From Acetobacterium fimetarium (GTDB lineage Bacteria > Bacillota > Clostridia > Eubacteriales > Eubacteriaceae), in contig NZ_WJBC01000008.1 of NCBI RefSeq assembly GCF_014284475.1, forward strand, positions 54,002 through 118,001: 64,000 nt of DNA, given 5' to 3'. The stretch's first letter is position 1. Every line of letters begins with the position of its first letter. Positions 52,053 through 60,138 of the stretch are shown piece by piece. The notes below the pieces were generated by a model. That model saw nothing but the letters and a program-made list of their open reading frames with translations, made no database searches and was not told the DNA's origin. The translations under genes and the position numbers were made by a program.

Positions 52053-53909
52053 ATGAAAAAGGGATTCAAGAAAGGTTTAAGCGTACTGGTTGGTGTGCTG
52101 ATGCTAATCAGTATGATGCCAATAGGGGCCATGGCGGAAGAGGCAACCGCGGTAAATGGAGCGGCAGTTAATCAGAGCGGTGAAAGTGTTGATAGTCAGG
52201 GGAACAGTGCTCTAACGTCGATGCCCAATAGTCTAACCATGCCATCAGCTAATGACCCGATGGTTAACGTGCGTAACAACATACCGGGTGAACCGGCAGC
52301 AGCCGAAAGCGGCATTGATCCGGCCCAGCAGACCGTGACGCAAACTTCGGAAATAACCGAATCCATTCAGACCAGCGCTATCGAAGGTGACTTTGGGTAT
52401 GTAGCTGTTGAAGGCGGGGTTTCCATAAGTCTTTATAATAAATCTAAATCAGTTGTAGATGTGGTGATTCCCGGTACGCTGGGTGGAAAAAAAGTCGTGG
52501 CCATTGGTGAGTATGCTTTTTATGATTGTTCCAGTTTAACAAATGTCACCATCCCTGATTCGGTTACGAGTATTGGATCCTCTGCTTTTAACGGGTGCAG
52601 TAGCTTAACGAGTGTCACTATCCCTGATGGCGTCACAAATATTGGTTCGTGGGCTTTTCAGAAGTGTTCCAGTTTAACAACTATCAACATCCCTGATAGC
52701 GTCACAAATATTGGTTACGGTGCTTTTGAAGAGTGTTCCCGTTTAACAAACATTACGATCCCGAATAGCGTGACAACGATTGGTGGAAGGGTATTTGATA
52801 AATGCACTGGATTAACCAGTATTGATGTCGATGTTAATAATTTAAACTACTCAAGTCTTGACGGGATACTATTTGACAAAGCAGTAACTACTTTAATCGC
52901 ATGTCCTGGAGGAAAAGTAAGTATCACCATCCCGAATAGCGTGACTACAATTGGTGATTATATATTTTATGAGTGCAGCGGCCTAACAAGTATAACGATC
53001 CCGAATAGCGTAACTGCTATTGGTCGAAACGCTTTTGATGGGTGTTCCAGTTTAACAACTGTCACTATCCCTAACGGCGTCACAAATATTGAGTATATGA
53101 CTTTTTATGGGTGTTCCAGTTTAACAAATGTCACCCTCCCTGATAGGGTTACAAGTATTGGTTCTATGGCTTTTCGGGGGTGTTCCAGTTTAACCAGTAT
53201 CACCATCCCTGATTCCGTTACGAGTATTGGTTTTTTTGCTTTTGATGGGTGTTCCAGTTTAACAACTGTCACCATCCCTGACAGTGTTACGAGTATTGGT
53301 TGTGCTGCTTTTTTGGGGTGTTCCAGTTTAACATCAATTCAAATCAATTCAGCTAATACGACCATTATTGACACCGGTGGTGATGGTATACCCGGTCGGA
53401 CATTCCCTACCTCTGCAACAATCATTGGTCACAATCCATCAACGGCCAAAGATTTCGCGGTAAAATACAATCGCACCTTTATCGAAATCGAGAATTCTGA
53501 AAAGATACTCCCTACCAGCATTTCTTTAAACAAAACTAACCTCAATTTGACCGTCGGCAATAGTTACGAGCTAATCCCAACACTTAGTCCAAACGACATA
53601 ACCGATAAAACCATCACTTGGGACTCAAATAATTCAGATATTGCAACTGTTGATTCAAGCGGAAATGTTACTGGAATTGATGAAGGTACTGCAATCATTA
53701 CAGCAACAACTTCTAACAACCTAAGTGAAAAATGTACAGTTAATGTGAAAAAATCTCCTGTCACTAATCCAGATCCCAGCATCTCCTATCAAACGCATGT
53801 CGAAAATGTCGGTTGGCAGGACTGGCGAACCAATGGTAATACAAGTGGCACTTATGGCCGATCTCTACGTTTAGAGGGAATCAGTGTTTATTGTAAAATA
53901 AAAACGTAG
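52053..53909 (+). CDS. BspA-like leucine-rich-repeat surface protein, cut by IS21 element
   Basis: Start at the ATG at 52053 (AAAGGGAG upstream). A signal peptide covers about 1-30. Then about thirteen BspA-type LRR units of ~23 residues follow (pattern: SVTSIGxxAFxGCSSLTxVTIP), then a Big_2 Ig-like domain (about 485-570, ISLNKTNLNLTVGNSYELIP), and a ChW repeat that breaks off after SLRLEGI. The last eight codons and stop (SVYCKIKT) are IS sequence. Before the insertion the protein was 741 residues, continuing at 56469 with two more ChW repeats. It was likely an adhesin or surface-interaction protein. The truncated form may still be secreted. Confidence 0.88.
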   Translation: MKKGFKKGLSVLVGVLMLISMMPIGAMAEEATAVNGAAVNQSGESVDSQGNSALTSMPNSLTMPSANDPMVNVRNNIPGEPAAAESGIDPAQQTVTQTSEITESIQTSAIEGDFGYVAVEGGVSISLYNKSKSVVDVVIPGTLGGKKVVAIGEYAFYDCSSLTNVTIPDSVTSIGSSAFNGCSSLTSVTIPDGVTNIGSWAFQKCSSLTTINIPDSVTNIGYGAFEECSRLTNITIPNSVTTIGGRVFDKCTGLTSIDVDVNNLNYSSLDGILFDKAVTTLIACPGGKVSITIPNSVTTIGDYIFYECSGLTSITIPNSVTAIGRNAFDGCSSLTTVTIPNGVTNIEYMTFYGCSSLTNVTLPDRVTSIGSMAFRGCSSLTSITIPDSVTSIGFFAFDGCSSLTTVTIPDSVTSIGCAAFLGCSSLTSIQINSANTTIIDTGGDGIPGRTFPTSATIIGHNPSTAKDFAVKYNRTFIEIENSEKILPTSISLNKTNLNLTVGNSYELIPTLSPNDITDKTITWDSNNSDIATVDSSGNVTGIDEGTAIITATTSNNLSEKCTVNVKKSPVTNPDPSISYQTHVENVGWQDWRTNGNTSGTYGRSLRLEGISVYCKIKT

Positions 53910-54036
53910 AAAGTTGCAAAGCAAAAATCCAGAGTATTGCAAGTTGGAAAATGCATAATATTGCAAAAATCCATTGCGGGCAAAACTCAAGTCAATTATC
54001 CTTGTATCTGACCAAAGAACAAGGAGGAAATGGAGA

Positions 54037-55572
54037 ATGCTCACAATGGATCAAATACATGATATCAGATTTCGTTTTTATGAGAAAGGGGAAAATGTTT
54101 CAGAAATCGCAGCAGCTATGCACCTTGATTGGCGAACGGTACGCAAGTACATTGATCAGAATGATTTTAATGACCCGGCACCCAAACCGGTGGTGGATAA
54201 AAAATTCTGTCCCAAACTTGACCCATACAAGGCGGACATCAATGAATGGCTGATTGATGATAAATCAGCCCCGAGAAAACAACGACATACGGCAAAACGG
54301 GTGTTTCAGCGGCTGCTTGCCGAAGTGCCTGGTTTTGACTGTTCCTATCGAACTGTTGCTGCCTATTATGCGGTGAAGCACCGGGAAATTTTCAAACAAA
54401 ACAAAGATGCCTATCTGCCACTGGTGCATCGACCCGGGGAAGCTCAGGTTGATTTTGGCACTGCTGAATTTTATGAAAATGGCCTGAAACTGACTGGAAA
54501 ATACCTGGAGGTCTCTTTCCCTTACAGTAATAAAGGCTATCTTCAGCTATTCTATGGCGAAAACATGGAATGCCTGCTGGAAGGACTGGATGCCATATTC
54601 CGCCACATATGTGTTGTTCCGGAGGAACTCTGGTTTGATAACACAAAAGTCATTGTTACGGAAATCATCCATGGTGGCGGACGGAAACTGACTGATAAAT
54701 TCGAACGGTTTCGGGAACACTATCGCTTCAAAGCTGTCTTCATGAATCCCGGCGCTGGCCATGAAAAAGGAAATGTCGAAAATAAAGTTGGGTATCAGCG
54801 CCGCAACTTTATGGTACCGGTTCCCCGCTTTTTGTCGCTGTCAGAATATAACCGCCAACTGCTTTCAGAGTGTGAGAAAGATGCCAACCGGGAACATTAT
54901 CGCCACAATGAAACGATTGAGGAGCGGTTTCAGGCTGATCTCAAGGCCTGCCATGAGCTGCCGGTGATTGCCTTTGACTTAAACGGTCATCAAACCCTCA
55001 AAGCTGATAATTGGGCCAAGGTTTATCTGAACAAAAAACAGCATGCCTATTCGGTGGCACCAAAGTATGCCCAGTGTCCGGTTCACCTGGTGTTGACTTC
55101 GTCGCTGGTGATCATTCAGGATGAAAACTTTCGTGAAATTATCCGGCACCGGCGACTTTACGGGGATACCAGACAGGAGCAGATGGACTGGCTGCCCTAT
55201 CTGAAACAATTATCCCTGCGACCCCGAGCCCTCAAATACTCGGGAATCTACGAGATGATGCCGGAATCCATGCAAACCTATCTGGCAAGCTGCTCAAGCA
55301 GCGAAGTGGGACAGATCCTCAAGCTTCTTTCCGAGTTGACGGGTCGCACCGGTTTTGACAGTGCCGTGAATACGGTTAATCATGCAATTACCTACCGGGT
55401 GAAGGATGCCGATAGTCTTTCAAATCTTTACAGACGGCTGTATTCCGATATTCCCGAGCTACCTGCCATGACGCTGAATCTGGGTATTCCACAAATGAAG
55501 GTAATGCAGCCCAATCTGACAGCTTATGATGCGTTGCTTAAGCGAACGGGAGCTGACTGCCATGTTGGATAA
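54037..55572 (+). CDS. istA: IS21-family transposase IstA
   Basis: About 511 residues from the ATG at 54037 (AAGGAGG upstream). An N-terminal helix-turn-helix (IRFRFYEKGENVSEIAAAMH) is followed by an integrase-core rve domain with Asp in AQVDFGTAEF, Asp in LWFDNTKVIV and Glu in HEKGNVENKVGY, giving the DDE triad. The C-terminal Mu-like domain contains KVYLNKKQHAYSVAPKY. It acts with IstB in trans. Confidence 0.96.
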   Translation: MLTMDQIHDIRFRFYEKGENVSEIAAAMHLDWRTVRKYIDQNDFNDPAPKPVVDKKFCPKLDPYKADINEWLIDDKSAPRKQRHTAKRVFQRLLAEVPGFDCSYRTVAAYYAVKHREIFKQNKDAYLPLVHRPGEAQVDFGTAEFYENGLKLTGKYLEVSFPYSNKGYLQLFYGENMECLLEGLDAIFRHICVVPEELWFDNTKVIVTEIIHGGGRKLTDKFERFREHYRFKAVFMNPGAGHEKGNVENKVGYQRRNFMVPVPRFLSLSEYNRQLLSECEKDANREHYRHNETIEERFQADLKACHELPVIAFDLNGHQTLKADNWAKVYLNKKQHAYSVAPKYAQCPVHLVLTSSLVIIQDENFREIIRHRRLYGDTRQEQMDWLPYLKQLSLRPRALKYSGIYEMMPESMQTYLASCSSSEVGQILKLLSELTGRTGFDSAVNTVNHAITYRVKDADSLSNLYRRLYSDIPELPAMTLNLGIPQMKVMQPNLTAYDALLKRTGADCHVG

Positions 55573-56326
55573 AGAAATCGCTGAATGTTGCCGTAAACTT
55601 CGACTGAGCCGCAATCTGGCTGAATTGGCTCAAACCACTGATGGCAGTAATCACCAGGAGTATCTGCATCAGCTGCTCAGTGAAGAACTCCGTTACCGGA
55701 ATATTACCCGTACCGAAAAGCTGGTGAGCAGTGCCGGTTTCTATGTGATCAACACTTTTGAAGGTTATCGGTTTGATGAAATCACCCTGCCTTCGGATCT
55801 GACTCCGGAACGCCTGAAATCCCTTGCGTTTATTCACGAAAAGAAGAATCTCATCCTGTATGGTGGAACCGGCACCGGTAAAACTATGCTGTCAACCGCT
55901 CTCGGCGTGGCCGCCTGTCGGCAGGGAATCCCGGTGAAATTCTTCCGGACGGCAGCCCTGGTGAATAAACTGTCCGAAGCCAAAACAGCCGGCACCCTGT
56001 CCGCTTTTCTGAAAAGACTGAATAAAGCGGAAGTGATTATTCTAGATGAATATGGCTATGTACCACTGGATCGAACGGGAGCACAGCTCCTGTTCGAAAT
56101 CATATCCGATTGTTATGAACGTCGGAGCATCATTCTCAATACCAATCTGGAATTCTCCCGATGGGTTAATGTGCTCTATGACGAACAGATGACGGCCGCC
56201 ATGCTGGATCGGCTGCTGCATCACTGTCACCTGCTCATGTTTCCGGGCCCCAGTAATCGGATGCGGGAATCCAGCATCAATGAGTTGTATCGTTCAATCT
56301 CAGACAATCAATTAAAAAAACAATAA
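55562..56326 (+). CDS. istB: IS21-family helper ATPase IstB
   Basis: 254 residues from the ATG at 55562, with GGGAG upstream, overlapping the istA stop by 11 nt. AAA+ motifs are YGGTGTGKTMLS (Walker A), VIILDEYGYVPLD (Walker B) and sensor-like ILNTNLEFSRW. IstB (DnaC-like) assembles on DNA and presents the target to IstA. Confidence 0.96.
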   Translation: MLDKEIAECCRKLRLSRNLAELAQTTDGSNHQEYLHQLLSEELRYRNITRTEKLVSSAGFYVINTFEGYRFDEITLPSDLTPERLKSLAFIHEKKNLILYGGTGTGKTMLSTALGVAACRQGIPVKFFRTAALVNKLSEAKTAGTLSAFLKRLNKAEVIILDEYGYVPLDRTGAQLLFEIISDCYERRSIILNTNLEFSRWVNVLYDEQMTAAMLDRLLHHCHLLMFPGPSNRMRESSINELYRSISDNQLKKQ

Positions 56327-56460
56327 AAAAACTGCCTGCAATGCTTTGATTTCTGACGAAATCGCTTCGCATTTCAGCTTGCAAAACTATGGATTTTCCA
56401 TAATGCAACATTCTGTATTTTTAACTTGCAACTTTCTGCAAAAAGCACTTGCAAAAAACA

Positions 56461-57001
56461 GGAATCAGAATCAATTTAAATAACAATGAAAATCTTGGCG
56501 TTACATATCAGACTCATATCCAAAATATTGGTTGGGAAGCAAATACTGGTAGAGGATGGAAGAGTGACGGAGATATGAGTGGCACTTATGCTCAATCCCT
56601 CCGTTTGGAAGCAATACAAATCAAACTGACTGGAACCGATACGGATAAATATGATATCTATTATCAGGTTCATGCCGAAAATATTGGTTGGATGGGTTGG
56701 GCTAAAAACGGTGAGAATGCTGGTACTGCTGGTTATAGTTATCGGCTAGAAGGTATTCGAATTAAACTCGTGCCAAAAGGTGATCCAGCACCAAATGACA
56801 ATGTGACCTACGCAAGCCCATTCAAAGAGAATATTGAAGCTTCTTATTCCACTATTTTATAGGAACATCGCACTGCGGAAGCTAGTGGTTATTACTTATA
56901 TTGATGATTCTTTTACAGTTGATGTTGGTACACAGGGCGATGGAATTATTAATATCTGGGGCAAACCCTGGACTTACGTAAGCGACTCTCCAATTTTTCA
57001 A
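56461..57001 (+). pseudogene. C-terminal remnant of the LRR/ChW surface protein
   Basis: From 56469 the frame continues the interrupted gene (RINLNNNENLGVTYQTH) with two ChW repeats and the same VPKGDPAPN end module as the subtilisin. The frame stops at TAG 56860-56862. Beyond it, coding-like sequence persists in the same frame (EHRTAEASGYYLY) and then, after a shift near 56903, as DDSFTVDVGTQGDG to a stop at 56999-57001. This suggests a longer ancestral C-terminus that decayed after, or before, the IS insertion. Confidence 0.8.
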
Positions 57002-57017
57002 TAGCCAGATAAAAAAG

Positions 57018-57064
57018 AAAAAGATCATATCAACTTCTATTCCAGAGATTGATACGATCTTTTT
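57018..57064. terminator. terminator at the end of the surface-protein remnant
   Basis: AAAAGATCATATCAA / TTGATACGATCTTTT with a ~17-nt loop, T8 run. Confidence 0.75.
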
Positions 57065-57070
57065 TTTGAA

Positions 57071-57145
57071 AAAAAACCTGCTACTTTCGTAACAGGTTCT
57101 ATCTAACATCATATTTGATGCGTAGTTCTTGGTGGCGGAGAAGGT
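57071..57145 (-). repeat. att-like direct repeat L: tRNA-Ser 3' end plus terminator
   Basis: On the minus strand it begins ACCTTCTCCGCCA, the 3' acceptor strand, discriminator G and CCA of a bacterial tRNA-Ser. CATCAAATATGATG follows, then a terminator hairpin AACCTGTTAC/GTAGCAGGTT with T-run. The copy at 63166-63241 matches at nearly every base. The rest of a tRNA is absent, as expected of an attachment-site fragment. Confidence 0.75.
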
Positions 57146-57308
57146 GCGTGTTGTCCAGAAGCGACTCCAAAAAATTATGTCTTCTATACTGTATATGTTA
57201 TCACAAAATCTTCAAGTTTACAATCGATTTTTTCAACTCCACCAATCCCACACGAATAATTAAACAGCAGATCTCATCGACTATTTTAATATTCTTTCTA
57301 TTTCGATA

Positions 57309-58310
57309 TTATTTAATTGTAGCTCTAAGTTTTTCTGATTCCAAAACACTTCCATTAACCTTATTAATCTGAACACAATCTTTATTGTTAACTTTTTCGA
57401 CGAGGTTAACTTTTGTTAGTTTATTAAGCAATTTTACAAGCATTATATTATTGTCAACAATTCGTTTTTCGTCATTGCTATACATGAAAAAATCGACTTC
57501 TTTGTTTACTAGGTATTCTAGAATACCTACTTGCTTTTCATACAGACCAAATAATTTTTTTAACTCTGCCTCCATTTTATTGGATACTTCCTTTAGTTGA
57601 TCTAGATAAACAAGGCTTGACTGCATTAAAACAGTAATTTCATCAACTTCTTTTTCAACTCCATAAGCCTTTTGTATGCTGTCATTCCCTTTGGCATTGA
57701 TTAGGAGTCCACCTACTGCAACAATAGGACCAGCAACAGCACCTGTTAATACAGACGCTCCTAAAGCCATTCCTCCACCTCCAACAGCTAATGAACCACC
57801 ACCTAGAGCTGCCAATGTTGCGTTTGTTGCAGCAACGCCAGATAATGTCGCAATTGCAGTTCCTGTTGAGGCTACTCCCAATGCCATAGTACCTCCATAT
57901 GCTGCAACACCCACTAATGCACCAGCCCCAGCTGAAAGCAAACCTGTCCCTAGAACATCAATCGCTGTTATTGATATTTTTTTAATTTCCTCTAATTCAG
58001 TTTTTGAAAATAAAAATTTTTCGTTAAGATTGTCTGAGAATTCCGGTTTATTCTTTATTTTTTCGAATGCAACCGAAAATCGCTCGAAGTTTTTCCAAAT
58101 ATTTAGTTTTAATCCACCTAAATTTTCAAGCGCAATTTTTGTTTTTCTTTCTGATTCTTCCAGAATATATTTTTTTTCATTATACTTTTTCTCAGCTTTA
58201 CTAATTATCTCTTTAGCTTCATTTATTTTCATTGTGCCTCTAGCACCAGTAACAAGACCAGTGCCACCTGCAACAACTGCTGCTCCAATTAATATAAATG
58301 GTAATGGCAT
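57309..58310 (-). CDS. glycine-zipper/coiled-coil membrane protein, paralogue 1
   Basis: 333 residues, family unknown. An N-terminal hydrophobic stretch FILIGAAVVAGG and GLVTGARG precede a helical region (about 25-110). A long Gly/Ala-rich membrane-prone segment (about 118-205: GVAAYGGTMALGVAS, GGGSLAVGGGGMALG) shows GxxxG zipper spacing. A helical C-terminal half follows (KEVDEITVLMQSSLVYLDQL). It is about 70-80% similar to 58510-59448, with ~20 extra residues in the zipper. The last gene of the minus-strand island operon. Pore formation or membrane binding is a guess from sequence shape. Confidence 0.65.
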   Translation of the reverse strand: MPLPFILIGAAVVAGGTGLVTGARGTMKINEAKEIISKAEKKYNEKKYILEESERKTKIALENLGGLKLNIWKNFERFSVAFEKIKNKPEFSDNLNEKFLFSKTELEEIKKISITAIDVLGTGLLSAGAGALVGVAAYGGTMALGVASTGTAIATLSGVAATNATLAALGGGSLAVGGGGMALGASVLTGAVAGPIVAVGGLLINAKGNDSIQKAYGVEKEVDEITVLMQSSLVYLDQLKEVSNKMEAELKKLFGLYEKQVGILEYLVNKEVDFFMYSNDEKRIVDNNIMLVKLLNKLTKVNLVEKVNNKDCVQINKVNGSVLESEKLRATIK

Positions 58311-58317
58311 CTATTTC

Positions 58318-58500
58318 CTCCTGTCGTCTTTTTTTAAGTATTTTATGATTCATAATTAAATTTTCAATCCAAAGTCTATATTCTGCATCAATCCTGCGCA
58401 TAATGGTCGATTATTATAAATTTCACATAGATTCGCTAATGCATTAAATTATTGACAGGCACCTTATCCATCGTTTAAATCTGAATAGACCGGATTTACA
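58318..58500 (-). pseudogene. decayed ykgJ-like remnant
   Basis: Minus strand. The sequence aligns by eye with the intact gene at 59449-59709: it reads NPVYSDLNDG, then NRPL, then KYLKKDDRRK, but with several stops. The first ~20 codons with the Cys cluster are missing. It sits before paralogue 1 just as the intact gene sits before paralogue 2. It is the mark of a tandem duplication whose border lay inside ykgJ. Confidence 0.75.
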
Positions 58501-58509
58501 TAATCGTAA

Positions 58510-59448
58510 CTAATGAATATTAGCTCTAAGTTTTTCTGATTCAAGAACACTTACGTTTACTTTACCAACTTGAACAACATCTTTATCATTGATCTTTTCT
58601 ACCAGATTTACTCTCGTTAGTTTATTAAGCAATTTTACAAGCATTATATTATTATCAACAATTCTTTTTTCTTCATCGCTATACATGGCAAAATCCGTTT
58701 CTTTGTTTACTAGGTATTCTAGAATGCCTACTTGTTTTTCATATAAAACAAACAGTTTTTTTAATTCAGTTTCCATTTTTCTAGATACTTCTTTGAGTTG
58801 TCCTAAATATATAAGACTAGACTGCATTAAGTCTATAGTTTCATCAACTTCTTTTTCAACTCCATAAGCCTTTTGTATGCTATCATTTCCCTTAGCATTG
58901 ATTAGTAGTCCACCTACTGCAATAATCGGTCCAGCAACAGCGCCTGTTAATACAGATGCTCCTAAAGCCATCCCTCCACCTCCGGCAGCCAATGCTCCAC
59001 CACCCAAAGTCGCTAGAGTTGCGCTTGAAACTGCCATTCCTGAAACGCATACAATTGCCGTTCCTCCTACCGTCAGTGCCCCTGCACTCAAAACATCTAC
59101 TGCTGTGATTGAGATCTTTTTTATTTCTTCAAGTTCATTTCTTGAGAACGAAATTTTTTCGTTAGAATTACTGCTATATTTCGGCTTATTCTTGATTTTT
59201 TCAAATGCAATCGAAAATCGATTAAAACTTTTCCAAATATTTAAATTCAATTCACCTAAATTTTCAAGTACATCTTTTGTATTTCTCTCTGATTCTTCCA
59301 GAGAATGTACTTTTTCATAATACTTATTTTCTGCTTTACTAATTATTTCTTTCGCTTCATTAATTTTCATCGTTCCTCTTGCACCAGTAAAAAGACCGGT
59401 GCCTCCAGCAACAACTGCTGCTCCAATTAATATAAATGGTAAAGGCAT
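58510..59448 (-). CDS. glycine-zipper/coiled-coil membrane protein, paralogue 2
   Basis: 312 residues. The first 31 residues differ from paralogue 1 only at one site (LFTGARG for LVTGARG). The zipper (TLATLGGGALAAGGGGMALG) is shorter. The C-terminal helices are close copies (KQVGILEYLVNKETDFAMYS). Its ATG directly follows the ykgJ stop (TAGATG) with AGGAGG inside the end of ykgJ. Its role is unknown. The pair resembles two-copy effector sets. Confidence 0.65.
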   Translation of the reverse strand: MPLPFILIGAAVVAGGTGLFTGARGTMKINEAKEIISKAENKYYEKVHSLEESERNTKDVLENLGELNLNIWKSFNRFSIAFEKIKNKPKYSSNSNEKISFSRNELEEIKKISITAVDVLSAGALTVGGTAIVCVSGMAVSSATLATLGGGALAAGGGGMALGASVLTGAVAGPIIAVGGLLINAKGNDSIQKAYGVEKEVDETIDLMQSSLIYLGQLKEVSRKMETELKKLFVLYEKQVGILEYLVNKETDFAMYSDEEKRIVDNNIMLVKLLNKLTRVNLVEKINDKDVVQVGKVNVSVLESEKLRANIH

Positions 59449-59709
59449 CTATTTCCTCCTATTCTTTTTTAAAATATTGCATGCTTCATTATTTAATTCA
59501 TAGTAATCTTCTAAGCCAATTGAATTTTTAAACCATAGATCATATGCCTCATCAATCCTACATTTTAATGGTCTGTTTTTATAAATCCTGCATAGGTTTG
59601 TTGATTCATCAAAGTATCTACATGTCCCTTTCCCGTTGTCTAAATCTGAATAAACCGGATTACCTCCAATATTTTGACAACACAAGCCGCATCGGTCACA
59701 CTTGAACAT
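59449..59709 (-). CDS. YkgJ-family cysteine-cluster protein
   Basis: 86 residues. The motif CDRCGLCCQ near the N-terminus, with later CRYF, CRIY and LKCR, is the pattern of the YkgJ/UPF0153 family of small Zn- or Fe-S-binding proteins. It is shorter than the usual ~110-130 residues. Its ATG overlaps the TerB stop (TAATG), so the genes are translationally coupled. Confidence 0.85.
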   Translation of the reverse strand: MFKCDRCGLCCQNIGGNPVYSDLDNGKGTCRYFDESTNLCRIYKNRPLKCRIDEAYDLWFKNSIGLEDYYELNNEACNILKKNRRK

Positions 59710-60113
59710 TATTCTTGTATTACACCATTTAATGTCGCATAGGCTGATGTTAATTGGTTTATTGCTCCATAAATCCGTTCAAGTTTTTCATCCGAAATAT
59801 CGAATGCATGATGAATTTTTTCTACAAATGCCTCTTCCAATGAATCATATGTATCATCTGATCTTACCAAAGCCAATATCTCTACAATGATCATATTTAG
59901 CTCCACTTTCGTGCATTTTTTTGAAATTCTATCCAGTACTGCCTCTAATTCTAATTTTGGTTCATATGAACTTTTCTCTAATCCCATTTCAATACAGTAA
60001 GCATCTACGATTTCTTTTTCCTTATCTGCAAACTCATTATTTGCCAGTGCAGCGTATATGGCTAAATCTAAAAACAGTTCTTTCTCTTCTAAATCCAATT
60101 GCGATAAATACAT
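59709..60113 (-). CDS. TerB-like domain protein
   Basis: 134 residues, all helical. The start FLDLAIYAALANNEFADKEK is the typical TerB opening with acidic metal-binding positions. A middle helix pair and ELNMIIVEILALVRSD follow. TerB-fold proteins occur with tellurite or stress clusters and in phage-defence loci, often next to membrane proteins. Here it is between a membrane HNH-like protein and YkgJ. Confidence 0.75.
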   Translation of the reverse strand: MYLSQLDLEEKELFLDLAIYAALANNEFADKEKEIVDAYCIEMGLEKSSYEPKLELEAVLDRISKKCTKVELNMIIVEILALVRSDDTYDSLEEAFVEKIHHAFDISDEKLERIYGAINQLTSAYATLNGVIQE

Positions 60114-60138
60114 AATGTTTTACCTCTTTCTTAAATTA

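Larger units (their letters stand above)
53885..56460 (+). mobile_element. IS21-family insertion sequence, 2,576 bp
   Basis: The ends begin TGTTTATTG and finish CAAAAAACA (TG...CA ends). Both ends carry the same sub-terminal motifs in inverted orientation, e.g. GAAAGTTGCAA and AAAAAT-cc/ac-AGA-TTGCA. The 8-bp target duplication GGAATCAG is at 53877-53884 and 56461-56468. It contains istA and istB. Both genes are intact, so it may be active. Confidence 0.96.

Noticed and set aside
52530..53340. Regular ~69-bp repeats that could look like a CRISPR or satellite array
   Set aside because: They encode the 23-residue BspA-type LRR units in an open frame. Spacer-like parts are degenerate coding sequence, not unique spacers.
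57128..57145. Possible complete tRNA-Ser at the direct repeats
   Set aside because: Only the last ~13 bases and CCA are there. No T-arm, anticodon arm or D-arm precedes them in either copy.
57676..58359. Pro/Ala-rich plus-strand frame opposite glycine-zipper gene 1
   Set aside because: A reverse reading of Gly/Ala codons gives Pro/Ala/Ser. The same shadow appears opposite paralogue 2 (58877-59320).
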